Program-made: the position numbers and the translations under genes
Part shown: in pieces, positions 6,123-14,174 of the stretch
Position numbering within the stretch: position 1 is the stretch's first letter
How the letters are laid out: each line of letters begins with the position of its first letter
Source: Microcaldota archaeon
GTDB lineage: Archaea > Micrarchaeota > Micrarchaeia > Micrarchaeales > Micrarchaeaceae
Direction: 5' to 3'
DNA length: 31,197 bases
Assembly (NCBI GenBank): GCA_027365815.1
Contig: DAHXLV010000009.1
Location: 1 to 31,197 of the forward strand
The notes under the pieces: generated by a model
Databases searched by the model: none
The model's input: only the letters and a program-made list of their open reading frames with translations
Told to the model about the DNA's origin: nothing

Positions 6123-7820
6123 CTACAGGCGCGCCATAACCCTGCCGTTCGGCTTTGACCTAAGCGAAATCTGGGCAGAGGCGGAGCGCCTTGCAAGCGC
6201 GTCGGACGTCTGCTGCGCCCCAGGCGTCGGATACTTTCCTGTCAGGCATCCCTCACATAGCTCTCCGGCCAGGCCGAGCGCATCGTGCAACCCGTCCATC
6301 GTCTGGTAGCACAGCCTGTCGGCGCCTATCACATTCCTTATCTGCTCCGTGTCCATATGTGTGGCGATCAGCTCCTTGCTGGTACGCATGTCTATGCCGT
6401 ATGGGCAGTAACCTATTATGGGTGGCTCTGTTATCCAGACCTCTACCCTGGATACGCCGGCCTTCCTGAGCAGGCTTATCGGGACGTTGATTGTTGTTCC
6501 CCTTACAATGCTGTCGTCCACAAGAATCACGGACTTGCCTTGGAATGCGTCCGGTATCACGTAGAACTTCATGTCTACCGCCCTCTTTCGCTCTTCTGGG
6601 GTCGGTAGTGTGAAGGTCCTGTGTATGAATGTGTTCTTTGTCAGCGCCCCTCCGGTGCGTATGCCTAACCCAGCCGCTATCCCTTCGGCGGCTGGCCTGG
6701 CGCTCTCAGGCACAGGTACAACTACCCAGTCGGCTTGGCCGTCCCTCATCTGCGGCGTGCCGTAGCGCAGCGCCATGTTCTGGCCTGCCGCGAACCTGAC
6801 GCTATACATGCTACGGAATCCCTCTGAGCCGTAGGCAGGAGGTGCTGTGCTTGGTTTGTCGACTAGGCTAGGGGGCAGGCTGAAGTATATGAGCTCGAAC
6901 TGGCAGTGGGCTGGTTTCTGCGCGTTAAGCACCTTCTGCGTGAACTTTATCGGCGCAGTCCCGTCTACCATCACCATTTCCCCTGGCGCCACCATCTTGA
7001 AGAACTCGAATTCTGTTGAGTGGAATGCAACCGTCTCGGAGGCGAGCATCACGCCGCCGTTCGACGTGGAGAGCCCGACCGCCAGCGGCCTTATGCCGTG
7101 CGGGTCCCTCAGCGCTGCGAGCTCACCAGAGCCCCTCGACGTGAGCACCACAAGGGAGTAGCCGCCCTCAAACTGCCTGGCCACTTCCGCCAGGGCATAT
7201 TCCAGATCCTTGCCGCGCTTGAGGTGGGCTGCTATGAAAGCGCCAAGGACCTCCGTGTCGACCCTGCTGTGGAACTTATGGTCCTCACGGAGTGAGCTCC
7301 TGTGCGCATCGGCATCCACGATGGTGCCGTTGAACGCCACTGCCATCTGCCAACCATCTATCTGGAAAATTATGGGTTGCGCGTCTCTCATACCTGCTGA
7401 AGCGGATGTGCAGTACCGCACATGGCCTATGCCCATGCTTCCCCCCAGGCGCTCGAGCGGCCCCTTCCCCCTAGACCTTGCCTCCTTTTCGCTGAACCCG
7501 GAGACAAGCCCTTTTACAAGCTCCATATTTATCTCATGGCCACCGTAGCTGTCGAAAGTCGCTATGCCTGCCGAGTCCTGACCCCTGTGCTGCAGCTTGA
7601 GCAGCGCCCGGTATATTTCGTAGGAGGCGTGCCCGTTCTCCGGGGGGAACATGTAGTATTCTCTGCTCTCTGCAGAGCGCTCCCTGCGCAGCCTGTTGGA
7701 GTAGTGCTCGTCCTCGAATGCGACCCCAACCACGCCACAGTGGTCCTTAGGTGTGCCCTCGCCGTAGCCAAGCCAGTCTGTCCTCCGAGCTACCGCTTTT
7801 GGCCCCATTCGCTCCCACAC
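6123..7820 (-). CDS. purF: Amidophosphoribosyltransferase
   Basis: 565 residues; first committed step of purine synthesis, making phosphoribosylamine from PRPP and glutamine. The N-terminal nucleophile glutamine amidotransferase domain has its catalytic Cys at residue 28 in PKDHCGVVGV, so the 27 residues before it would be a propeptide to be cleaved; an alternative start at ATG 7808 shortens it to 23. RGQDSAGIA, GIGHVRY and FNGTIVD motifs are present. The phosphoribosyltransferase domain carries the PRPP loop VILVDDSIVRGTT (near residue 430). Cysteines in YCPYGID and ELCEGCLTGKYP match the Fe-S-type enzymes. An insert of about 28 residues follows the first strand (between GVAFEDE and HASYEIYRALL). 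The promoter is a TATA box shared with cydA. Confidence 0.96.
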   Translation of the reverse strand: MWERMGPKAVARRTDWLGYGEGTPKDHCGVVGVAFEDEHYSNRLRRERSAESREYYMFPPENGHASYEIYRALLKLQHRGQDSAGIATFDSYGGHEINMELVKGLVSGFSEKEARSRGKGPLERLGGSMGIGHVRYCTSASAGMRDAQPIIFQIDGWQMAVAFNGTIVDADAHRSSLREDHKFHSRVDTEVLGAFIAAHLKRGKDLEYALAEVARQFEGGYSLVVLTSRGSGELAALRDPHGIRPLAVGLSTSNGGVMLASETVAFHSTEFEFFKMVAPGEMVMVDGTAPIKFTQKVLNAQKPAHCQFELIYFSLPPSLVDKPSTAPPAYGSEGFRSMYSVRFAAGQNMALRYGTPQMRDGQADWVVVPVPESARPAAEGIAAGLGIRTGGALTKNTFIHRTFTLPTPEERKRAVDMKFYVIPDAFQGKSVILVDDSIVRGTTINVPISLLRKAGVSRVEVWITEPPIIGYCPYGIDMRTSKELIATHMDTEQIRNVIGADRLCYQTMDGLHDALGLAGELCEGCLTGKYPTPGAQQTSDALARRSASAQISLRSKPNGRVMARL

Positions 7821-7849
7821 CCCCGAACGTGATGGCGAATCTCAGTTCA

Positions 7850-7860
7850 GATATTTATAC
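7850..7860. promoter_or_regulatory. Shared bidirectional TATA box between purF and cydA
   Basis: GATATTTATAC on the plus strand reads GTATAAATATC on the minus strand, so one element presents a TATA-like face both ways. It lies about 42 bp before the cydA ATG at 7902 and about 31 bp before the purF ATG at 7820. No second TATA-like element is obvious in this 81-bp divergent gap. Confidence 0.55.
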
Positions 7861-7901
7861 CTTGGCTTGGTTCCTATTACCTTGAGAGCAGTGGTTCTAC
7901 T

Positions 7902-9230
7902 ATGATACCTGTAGTTGATTTTGACAGGTTCCTGATGGCCTTCTCCCTAGGGGTTCACATAATCTTGGCGTCGGTAGGCATAGCGCTGCCTGCGATAATC
8001 GTTGCTGCTGAGGTCATAGGAATCAGGCGAAAGGACCCGTATTATTCGGCGATGGCGCGGAGGCTCTCCATCGCCCTCGTCGTGCTCTTTGCCATAGGCA
8101 CCGCATCAGGTACGCTTGTTGCGCTTGAGCTCTTCCTCCTCTGGCCAGGCTTCATGGTGCTCGTGGGCCAGGTGGCGATACTTCCATTGTACATAGAGGT
8201 GTTCGTCTTCTTCCTTGAAGCGATATTCCTCGCCGTTTACATATACTCATGGGACAAGTTCAAGCGCAGGTATGCCCACGCGGCGGTCGGCGCCCTGGTC
8301 GGCGTAGGGGCCGCTGCGTCAGGGGTGCTTATAACGATGCTCAATTCTTTCATGAACACCCCGAACGGGTTCAACATACCGGTCTACCTGAGCACCGGCT
8401 CGCTAACCGGCATAAACCCGGTGGCAGTGCTCTGGACCCCGGCGACCGGAATAGAGGTACTGCATGTGATGGCCACCACTTACTTCGCTGGCGCTTTCAT
8501 ATTCTGCGCTTATATGGCGTACATGGTGTTGCGCAGCAGCGGAAATGAGAGGACATACTATATTAAGGGACTGAAGCTTGTATTTGCGATAGCCGTTATT
8601 GCGACGCTCGCATCCGTCTACACAGGCGTGCTCTCCATAAAGACCCTCGCCGTGATACAGCCTGAGAAGTACGCTGCGCTTGAGGCGAACCTTGTACCGA
8701 TGGCGCACGCCCCGGAGATAATAGGCGGCTACCTGTCGAACAACACAATAAAGGGCGCGGTGGTGATACCTGGGCTCCAGAGCGTGCTCCTGGGAAGCCC
8801 TAATGCGACCGCGCCTGGGCTTTCACAGTACCCGGAGGACACGTGGCCGCCGTTTGCTGTGCATGACATGTTCGATGCCATGGTAACCCTCGGGTTTGCC
8901 TTTGCAGGTTTCATAGTCCTAGTCATGCTCCTTCTTCTCGCGAGGGAGCGACCGTTCGAAAGGCGCCCGGTGCTGTGGCTCACGATGGTTGCTGGCGTTC
9001 TGGCTGTACTGCTGCTTGAACTCGGCTGGGCCACGGCAGAGGTAGCGAGGCAGCCGTGGATAATATACAATGTGATGCTGGTGAGTCAGGCGGCTAACGA
9101 CTCGCCGTCGGTGATACCCATCGCAATTGCGTTCATAATCATCTACGCGGCGATCATACCTGCAACGCTGCTGGTGCTCAAAAGGCTTTTCAGGGGCAGG
9201 CCGCTGTCAGGAGACCTGGTGAAGGGATGA
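7902..9230 (+). CDS. cydA: Cytochrome bd ubiquinol oxidase subunit I
   Basis: 442 residues, nine or so membrane helices. Quinol oxidation and heme binding subunit of the membrane terminal oxidase that reduces O2 to water. Expected landmarks are present: His in FSLGVHI (residue 19), the YIEVFVFFLEAIF segment with the two Glu of the proton/heme region, NSFMNTPNGF, the heme b558 His in IEVLHVMATTYF (about 187), Met in DMFDAMVTLGF, and the signature GWATAEVARQPW (about 368-379), which differs from GWxxxExGRQPW by Ala for Gly. The Q-loop is short (KYAALEANL retained). cydB overlaps its stop by four bases. Archaeal bd oxidases are patchily distributed; transfer from bacteria or other archaea is possible. 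Confidence 0.96.
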   Translation: MIPVVDFDRFLMAFSLGVHIILASVGIALPAIIVAAEVIGIRRKDPYYSAMARRLSIALVVLFAIGTASGTLVALELFLLWPGFMVLVGQVAILPLYIEVFVFFLEAIFLAVYIYSWDKFKRRYAHAAVGALVGVGAAASGVLITMLNSFMNTPNGFNIPVYLSTGSLTGINPVAVLWTPATGIEVLHVMATTYFAGAFIFCAYMAYMVLRSSGNERTYYIKGLKLVFAIAVIATLASVYTGVLSIKTLAVIQPEKYAALEANLVPMAHAPEIIGGYLSNNTIKGAVVIPGLQSVLLGSPNATAPGLSQYPEDTWPPFAVHDMFDAMVTLGFAFAGFIVLVMLLLLARERPFERRPVLWLTMVAGVLAVLLLELGWATAEVARQPWIIYNVMLVSQAANDSPSVIPIAIAFIIIYAAIIPATLLVLKRLFRGRPLSGDLVKG

Positions 9231-10147
9231 ACGGGATATACACGCTGAACTACGCGGTCTTCGCGGCGTTCTTCACGCTTTTCACTATAGAGGTAGGTAT
9301 AGCGCTTGCTTTCTTGCTGTCGTACCGCAACAAGGACAGGCTTAAGCGCTACCTTATGCCCATATGGGAGATAACCGGCACATTCGCGGTGTTCTACGTC
9401 GTCAACTTCGAGGCGTCCTTCCCGTCCGCGATTGCCATAGTGGGCAGGGTCTACATTGTGCCTTTGCTGATCGCCGCGATGTTCTTCATATTCAGGAATG
9501 CGTTCATAGCATACAGCGAGTACATACGCCGTGCGCCGACCGAGAAGCGCCTGCTCCGGGTCTACAGCGTTGCCACTGTTGTGACCGCATTCTTAGTTGT
9601 AGGGGTGCTCGGGTCTGGCGTGAGCGGAATCGGCATAAACGCGCAGGAGGCAACGGCAAACATCTACCTGATGCTGTTCAACCCGTTCACTCTGCTCCTA
9701 TTTACAGCAGTTGCGCTGATCGGCGTATTCGCCGTCTCTGTATTCTTCGGTATCGCAGCCTTCAGGATGCTTGGGTATGCTTGCGCGCCGATTGCGGTAT
9801 TGTTGGTGCTCATTGCATTATACCTTCACGGAGGCCATGCGCTGAGCAATGCGACTGCATACTGGCCGCTCCTGGCGCTCACGCTGGCGTTCCTAGCAGC
9901 GGTCATGTACCTTGGCATAAGGGCGCCGAGGGCTTCGCAGTTCGCGGTTGTAGCGTGGGTGTTCTGGGCCATATTGTATTTTGGTGTGGTTGTGTACCCG
10001 TACTGGTTCGGCGGAGCACTAAACTCACAGGCCTATTTGGTGAACGCAGTCACCGGCCGGTATACCGTTGCGGTAACGCTCGTAGGAGGGGCGCTGGTTG
10101 CCGCTGCGCTCGCATACTTCATTTATATAACGTATGTGAAAAAATAA
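9227..10147 (+). CDS. cydB: Cytochrome bd ubiquinol oxidase subunit II
   Basis: 306 residues with about eight membrane helices, matching CydB in size and topology. It starts in an ATGA overlap with cydA, so the two subunits are translationally coupled. Recognisable stretches include LNYAVFAAFFTLFTIEVG at the N-terminus, RNAFIAYSEYIRR (about 85-97) and YPYWFGG near the C-terminus. It pairs with CydA in the membrane; sequence conservation is lower than for CydA, as usual for the family. Position after cydA makes the call firm. Confidence 0.9.
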   Translation: MNGIYTLNYAVFAAFFTLFTIEVGIALAFLLSYRNKDRLKRYLMPIWEITGTFAVFYVVNFEASFPSAIAIVGRVYIVPLLIAAMFFIFRNAFIAYSEYIRRAPTEKRLLRVYSVATVVTAFLVVGVLGSGVSGIGINAQEATANIYLMLFNPFTLLLFTAVALIGVFAVSVFFGIAAFRMLGYACAPIAVLLVLIALYLHGGHALSNATAYWPLLALTLAFLAAVMYLGIRAPRASQFAVVAWVFWAILYFGVVVYPYWFGGALNSQAYLVNAVTGRYTVAVTLVGGALVAAALAYFIYITYVKK

Positions 10148-10159
10148 TCTAGGGGTGCG

Positions 10160-10822
10160 ATGTTGGTGTACTCGAGCTTGGTCGTGCAGTTGTCGACAGT
10201 AGTGATACTCCTGCTCGCGCTGGTGCTTGCCTTCTTCATTACAAGGGAATACTCGGTAAAGAGGGCGAGGCCGCTCCTTTTCTGGAGCGTTGGACTGTGG
10301 ATGTTCGCCGCAGGGGTGGCGATTGAGGTACTCTTTGCGTTCAACATTTACTATGGATGGCTTGCCGACTTGTATGTCGCGGTGGTTGCGCTCCTAGTCC
10401 AGTTCCTTGCCGTCGGCTCCATGCAGCTGGTAAAATCGCCCATGGCAAGGAAAGCCTACTATTTGTTCTGTGTAGCGACAACCGCATTCCTGCTCTATTC
10501 GGTTGTCGCGTTCCCTGCTGCGTATATACTAAACAGTGTTGGGGTTGCTGTAAAGCCCACCTCTACAATGGCTACGGTAGCGTCCTTGCTTATGACGCTG
10601 CCTGCGGCCGGCATACTGGTTGCTGTCGCGCTTCTTACCTACATAAAAACGAGGAACCCGAAGATGCTTTCCATAATAGCAGGCGTGGTGGTCGTCTCTT
10701 TCGCTGGCACACTGTATATAGTATCCTTCCCTGCGCTACTCTACTACTCGGAGTTCATAGGCATACTGCTGCTGTGGATTGGCTTCTTCGACATGCGCAT
10801 GCTCAGACCAACAGGAAGGTGA
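10160..10822 (+). CDS. Seven-helix membrane protein linked to cytochrome bd
   Basis: 220 residues with about seven predicted membrane helices (roughly 8-28, 39-62, 67-88, 95-117, 134-158, 168-190 and 193-212) and almost no soluble part. It starts 12 bp after cydB, so it is very probably in the cyd operon. I recognise no family and see no heme-ligand pattern beyond scattered residues. A third oxidase subunit, an assembly factor or a quinone- or signal-sensing membrane protein are all possible. Its 3' end overlaps the convergent CTP-transferase gene by 20 bp. Confidence 0.85.
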   Translation: MLVYSSLVVQLSTVVILLLALVLAFFITREYSVKRARPLLFWSVGLWMFAAGVAIEVLFAFNIYYGWLADLYVAVVALLVQFLAVGSMQLVKSPMARKAYYLFCVATTAFLLYSVVAFPAAYILNSVGVAVKPTSTMATVASLLMTLPAAGILVAVALLTYIKTRNPKMLSIIAGVVVVSFAGTLYIVSFPALLYYSEFIGILLLWIGFFDMRMLRPTGR

Positions 10823-11480
10823 GCCAGACGAGTATCGGGACCATGAGGTTATCCAGCTTCCCTGGAGTGACACCCTCCGCTATCGCCCCTATGGCCGATG
10901 CCAGGACCGCGACCCTTGATACCCGGAGCGTAAACCCGCCCGGTATCAGTATGCTTGTGAGCGCATAGATGCTGACCAGGCTGGCTATGAAGAATGCAGC
11001 ACTGCCCTCGAGGCTTTTCAGCCCGTTGGCGTAATGCACGCATGCGTATTTGCCGGCTATCGGGGCTATGCCATCGCCGAATACCATCGCGCACAGTGCG
11101 GCTACGCCTGCTATGCTCCTGAAAGCGAATGCGGTAAAGAGCACGAACATTGCCATGAATATGAGGGGCCCGTAGACAACCTCGTACAGGTTATCCATCC
11201 TGGCGAATTTGAGGACCTTCTTGTGGGCTCCCTTCCCTGAAAGCGCCGATAGCATTACAGCTACGAATATCAGGACAGGTATCGAAAAAAGGAGTTGGGC
11301 GTACTGGCTGTTGAACAGGAACCAGAAGATTATAAGCCCTCCCATCCAGAGGTGTATTACCTTCCTGGCGATGCTGCCGGATATCCTCTTGCGCTCGACA
11401 AGGGCATCCATAACCAACGTTATGGAGAATATGTAAAGTACTTCTGCTACCACGATGGCGAGATTGTATAAAACTAGCAT
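10803..11480 (-). CDS. Dolichol/phytol kinase-like CTP-dependent membrane kinase
   Basis: 225 residues with about six to seven membrane helices. The SEC59/VTE5/CDP-alcohol family signatures are present: RKVIHLWMG (about 39-47), FGDGIAPIAGK (about 135-145), KSLEGSAAFF (about 155-164) and EGVTPGKLDN (about 204-213). Members transfer phosphate from CTP to dolichol or phytol, or make CDP-diacylglycerol. In an archaeon the likely substrates are polyprenols (lipid carriers for N-glycosylation by the AglB encoded at 15864-19220) or isoprenoid alcohols. The exact substrate is inference. It overlaps the convergent membrane gene by 20 bp. Confidence 0.8.
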   Translation of the reverse strand: MLVLYNLAIVVAEVLYIFSITLVMDALVERKRISGSIARKVIHLWMGGLIIFWFLFNSQYAQLLFSIPVLIFVAVMLSALSGKGAHKKVLKFARMDNLYEVVYGPLIFMAMFVLFTAFAFRSIAGVAALCAMVFGDGIAPIAGKYACVHYANGLKSLEGSAAFFIASLVSIYALTSILIPGGFTLRVSRVAVLASAIGAIAEGVTPGKLDNLMVPILVWLTFLLV

Positions 11481-11494
11481 GAATGCACTGTGAT

Positions 11495-12016
11495 TTATTT
11501 CACTCCGATGTGCTCTAGGATTGGGTTTAGCGACTCCTCGAGAGCTCCAGAATCCCTTATGGTTATTATGTTGCTGTCTATCTCCATGCTCTTTTCAGAT
11601 AGCACTCCGTGGAATAGCTGTACAATCCGCTTTACGTCCGGGTCCTCTGGGACGGCGAGCTTCTTGTCTTTTATTATATTGGCCTTTGCAAGGACCCTTA
11701 CCGAGTTGCCTACAGCGCCGATGTATTTCTTGCTGCTGTTGAACTTTAGCACCACGTCGAGGAGCGGCCTGAAGTCCTGCAGTTTGTAGGTGTCTACCCC
11801 AGATCCATCTATGAATATTATACCGTCGTAGCCTGACGGGTCGGCCTTGTTGGTGTTTATGTCCGGCATGCACGTGGCTCCGTGCATCCCTGTGCATTCT
11901 TTGGTGCTGTAGCTTGTGACCTGGTATCCTACATTCCATCTGTCAAAGAACATTTTTATCGTTGCTAGTGACTCATCCTTGAAATCGTTCGGCGGTATGA
12001 AGATTAGGAACTTCAT
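11495..12016 (-). CDS. DJ-1/PfpI-fold protein lacking the nucleophilic cysteine
   Basis: 173 residues. The fold pattern is seen: N-terminal strand FLIFIPPNDF, a GIIFIDGSGVDTY segment (about 84-96) matching the usual D-x-l-x-x-GG-x-G, then a YIGAVGNSVRVLAKANII stretch (about 118-135) at the place where active members carry the A-I-C nucleophile elbow. Here the expected Cys is Gly. Other cysteines (CTGMHGATC, about 61-69) are away from that position. It is therefore probably not a standard glyoxalase or protease; a binding or regulatory role, or a shifted active site, is possible. It starts 6 bp after PCNA ends on the same strand, so co-transcription is likely. Confidence 0.75.
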   Translation of the reverse strand: MKFLIFIPPNDFKDESLATIKMFFDRWNVGYQVTSYSTKECTGMHGATCMPDINTNKADPSGYDGIIFIDGSGVDTYKLQDFRPLLDVVLKFNSSKKYIGAVGNSVRVLAKANIIKDKKLAVPEDPDVKRIVQLFHGVLSEKSMEIDSNIITIRDSGALEESLNPILEHIGVK

Positions 12017-12022
12017 TGGTTA

Positions 12023-12766
12023 TCACGATTCCATGTACGGTGCCAGGAAATACGCCACGGTAGCATCGCCTATTTTATAGTTTATCTTGACAGGCTCCTC
12101 CGTCTTAAGCGATATGTCTATCGAGTTCCCTGGAGGGCATGCCCTCACCATCCTGTCAAGGTACTCCAGGTTGAAAGTTGCAGCGGATGCTTTGCTCACG
12201 TTGAGCTTCTTCACGAAATCGGTGTTGTTTGCGTGATCTTCCTCCAGCTCGGCGGCATCGCCCTTTGCGGATATCTTGAAGTTGTCCTTTTCTGTCTTGA
12301 ACCCTATCAGCGATGAAAGGGACGTCGCGTCCTTCAGCACCTCTCTGAACGGGTCGCTCTTGACCTCGATTGTTGATTCAAATTCTATCTTTGGCTCCTT
12401 ATCCGCTTCCTTCTTTATGTCTATCATCGGCAGTCGGTACCTCCTCCTGCTGTTCTCGCCTATGAATTCTATTGCAAGCTTGTTGCTCGCATCCTTCATT
12501 ACCAGCTGTTCGTTGTTCCTGGCGCTAGAGAGTATCTTGCTGAGGTTCTCGAGGTTTATGCCTATCGAAATCGGCTTCTCGACCTCATATTTGGAGAATG
12601 CCTTGCTTGGCATGAAGAAGGATACCATGCTTATTCCAGAAGGGTCCATGGCCTTGAGCGCTATGCCCTCTTTTGTTATGTTGAATGCGCCTTCATCTAC
12701 AAGGCTCACTATAGAGTCGACGCAATTCTTCCAGTACCTAGCATCATCTATCTTTATGTCAAACAT
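12023..12766 (-). CDS. pcn: DNA polymerase sliding clamp PCNA
   Basis: 247 residues, the usual PCNA length, starting at MFDIKIDDARYW; the open frame extends upstream but that extension contains no family sequence. The ring-forming two-domain clamp tethers polymerase, FEN1 and other PIP-box proteins to DNA. Hallmarks include GIALKAMDPSGISMV (about 33-47), the inter-domain region with a basic SRRRYRLPMID, and the C-terminal FLAPYMES. A TATA-like element at about 12808-12818 lies about 47 bp upstream of ATG 12766. Together with PriL, GINS and RadA it makes this window rich in replication genes. Confidence 0.96.
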   Translation of the reverse strand: MFDIKIDDARYWKNCVDSIVSLVDEGAFNITKEGIALKAMDPSGISMVSFFMPSKAFSKYEVEKPISIGINLENLSKILSSARNNEQLVMKDASNKLAIEFIGENSRRRYRLPMIDIKKEADKEPKIEFESTIEVKSDPFREVLKDATSLSSLIGFKTEKDNFKISAKGDAAELEEDHANNTDFVKKLNVSKASAATFNLEYLDRMVRACPPGNSIDISLKTEEPVKINYKIGDATVAYFLAPYMES

Positions 12767-12807
12767 AGAACCACACAGTAATAGTACATCTATTCTGTCG
12801 TAAAGGA

Positions 12808-12818
12808 ATAAAAAGATA
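12808..12818 (-). promoter_or_regulatory. TATA-like box for PCNA
   Basis: Reads TATCTTTTTAT on the minus strand, an AT-rich element about 47 bp before the PCNA ATG, giving a leader of roughly 20 nt if transcription starts 25 bp downstream. Confidence 0.4.
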
Positions 12819-12949
12819 TGCAAAGCCCAGTAATAGGGGAATACCCACGTATTTCTGCCCCAGCATTTCATGTGCCGGTTTTCCGTGTACGCCCATACGC
12901 AGGGCTATGGCAAAGGCGAGTGCCGTTATAAACGTGTGAGCATGATGAG

Positions 12950-13022
12950 TGGGGCCGCCGAGATTTGAACTCGGATATCCAGCGCCCGAGGCTGGAAGTC
13001 TACCAGGTTAGCGTACAGCCCC
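12950..13022 (-). tRNA. tRNA-Pro (CGG)
   Basis: 73 nt on the minus strand. The acceptor stem GGGGCTG/CGGCCCC, the T arm CCGAG-TTCAAAT-CTCGG and the anticodon stem CCAGC/GCTGG pair well; the loop CTCGGGC gives anticodon CGG. Discriminator A, CCA not encoded. The D arm is odd: it has A14, GG and A21 but only weak pairing in the stem. TATA at about 13044-13051 precedes it by 26 bp. Confidence 0.9.
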
Positions 13023-13043
13023 CGCTAGGAGTTGTTATTCCTG

Positions 13044-13051
13044 TTATAATA
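13044..13051 (-). promoter_or_regulatory. TATA box for tRNA-Pro
   Basis: TATTATAA on the minus strand, centred about 26 bp upstream of the tRNA 5' end, the classical archaeal spacing. Confidence 0.6.
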
Positions 13052-13062
13052 ATGTTATCGGC

Positions 13063-13998
13063 TTATGCGCTTAAGATTCCGTCTACAGAGGTGGGCGCGA
13101 ACCTAAGCTCGTTCATCCTTGCTTTCGCTGCATCTATAGCTTGCCTTGTGATCTCAGCTGTCCTCTCTGGAAGGTCCATCGTTATGTTGTTTTGAGGAGG
13201 CTCACCAGCTGCAATCTCCTGCGCGAGCACGTTGCAGTCGCCGAGGGCCTTGAACCTCATCCTTCTGCTCACCCCCGCCTCTTTGAGCAGCACTGCTGCC
13301 GTGGCTCTAAGCTTGAGAGCATTGATTGCCGCTTCGTGTGGATCCATGTGCTCCGTAATCGCCTCGCGAGATGCAAGGTCATAGTTGTCCCCAGCCGCCT
13401 CCAGCATCTCGTTTCTAGCTCCAGTGTGTCTGATTGCCTCAATGCCGTTATCGAAAACCGTCACTGTGTCTTTATTGTGGCTGAGCATACCTTCCAGGGT
13501 AATGTGGATGAGTCTCGTGTCTGGTTCTATTGAGCCGATGGAGACCTGCTGCTCTAGGATATCCTTCACCTTCGCCGCCCTTTCCAATAGGTGAGCTGCC
13601 ATCTCGGCGCTCACGGCTGCCTCAAGGCATTTGCCGGTTTTTTCAGCTGATTCAAACCTGTATTTTAGCGACAGGAATAACTGCGCCACTGTGGCGCCAA
13701 CATCGTACGGGTTTGTGATCCCCGGGAATTCCTCCATTGCGCCTATAATCGCATCGGTGGCCTTTAAGAACGCCCCAACATTCTCCTCAAAGCAGGCCAT
13801 ATCTGGCACATTGATTTGGGAGATTAGTGTTTCCATTCTCTGATTGATGGTGAGTTTAGAAAGCTCCGCGGTTGCGAATCTTAAGTATTGCGTGTTGGAT
13901 TCTGTCACAGCCCTAAGCAGGTTGCCGGACAGCGTTAATACATTATCTGCGTCGAATGGCGGGCTTCTGCGGACTAGTACAGATTTGTCGCTGTGCAT
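13063..13998 (-). CDS. Orphan alpha-helical protein
   Basis: 311 residues from ATG 13998 (MHSDKSVLVRR). A strong TATA box at 14020-14029 lies 27 bp upstream, so the message would be leaderless; an ATG at 14127 would put this box inside the gene and is less likely. The protein is almost entirely helical, without membrane segments; Ala, Glu and Leu dominate. Stretches such as NVLTLSGNLLRAVTESN and EMAAHLLERAAKVKDILE suggest helix bundles. Two cysteines near residues 82 and 139 plus one near 274 form no motif. I recognise no family. Its neighbours are tRNA-Pro and, divergently, the primase large subunit. Confidence 0.75.
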   Translation of the reverse strand: MHSDKSVLVRRSPPFDADNVLTLSGNLLRAVTESNTQYLRFATAELSKLTINQRMETLISQINVPDMACFEENVGAFLKATDAIIGAMEEFPGITNPYDVGATVAQLFLSLKYRFESAEKTGKCLEAAVSAEMAAHLLERAAKVKDILEQQVSIGSIEPDTRLIHITLEGMLSHNKDTVTVFDNGIEAIRHTGARNEMLEAAGDNYDLASREAITEHMDPHEAAINALKLRATAAVLLKEAGVSRRMRFKALGDCNVLAQEIAAGEPPQNNITMDLPERTAEITRQAIDAAKARMNELRFAPTSVDGILSA

Positions 13999-14019
13999 GC
14001 CAATGCCTCGCCGGAACAG

Positions 14020-14029
14020 ATATTTATAT
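14020..14029 (-). promoter_or_regulatory. TATA box for the orphan helical protein
   Basis: ATATAAATAT on the minus strand, centred 27 bp before ATG 13998. It supports a leaderless transcript and fixes the start codon. Confidence 0.65.
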
Positions 14030-14138
14030 GTTTTGTTGAGGTCGGCTTTGGAGCTTAGATGCCAATGAGCTATAGAAAGGCGGTCAAACTGCGAAGCCGC
14101 TGCGCTGCACCCTGCGTGGTTGCGCAACTGAGCAAAAA

Positions 14139-14148
14139 CATTTATTAT
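14139..14148 (+). promoter_or_regulatory. TATA box for priL
   Basis: CATTTATTAT centred about 30 bp before ATG 14175, consistent with a leaderless or near-leaderless transcript. Confidence 0.55.
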
Positions 14149-14174
14149 AGCTCTGCGCTAATCGATAGGTTTCC

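Noticed and set aside
12767..12871. N-terminal extension of PCNA
   Set aside because: Family sequence begins at MFDIK; the extension contains the probable TATA element.
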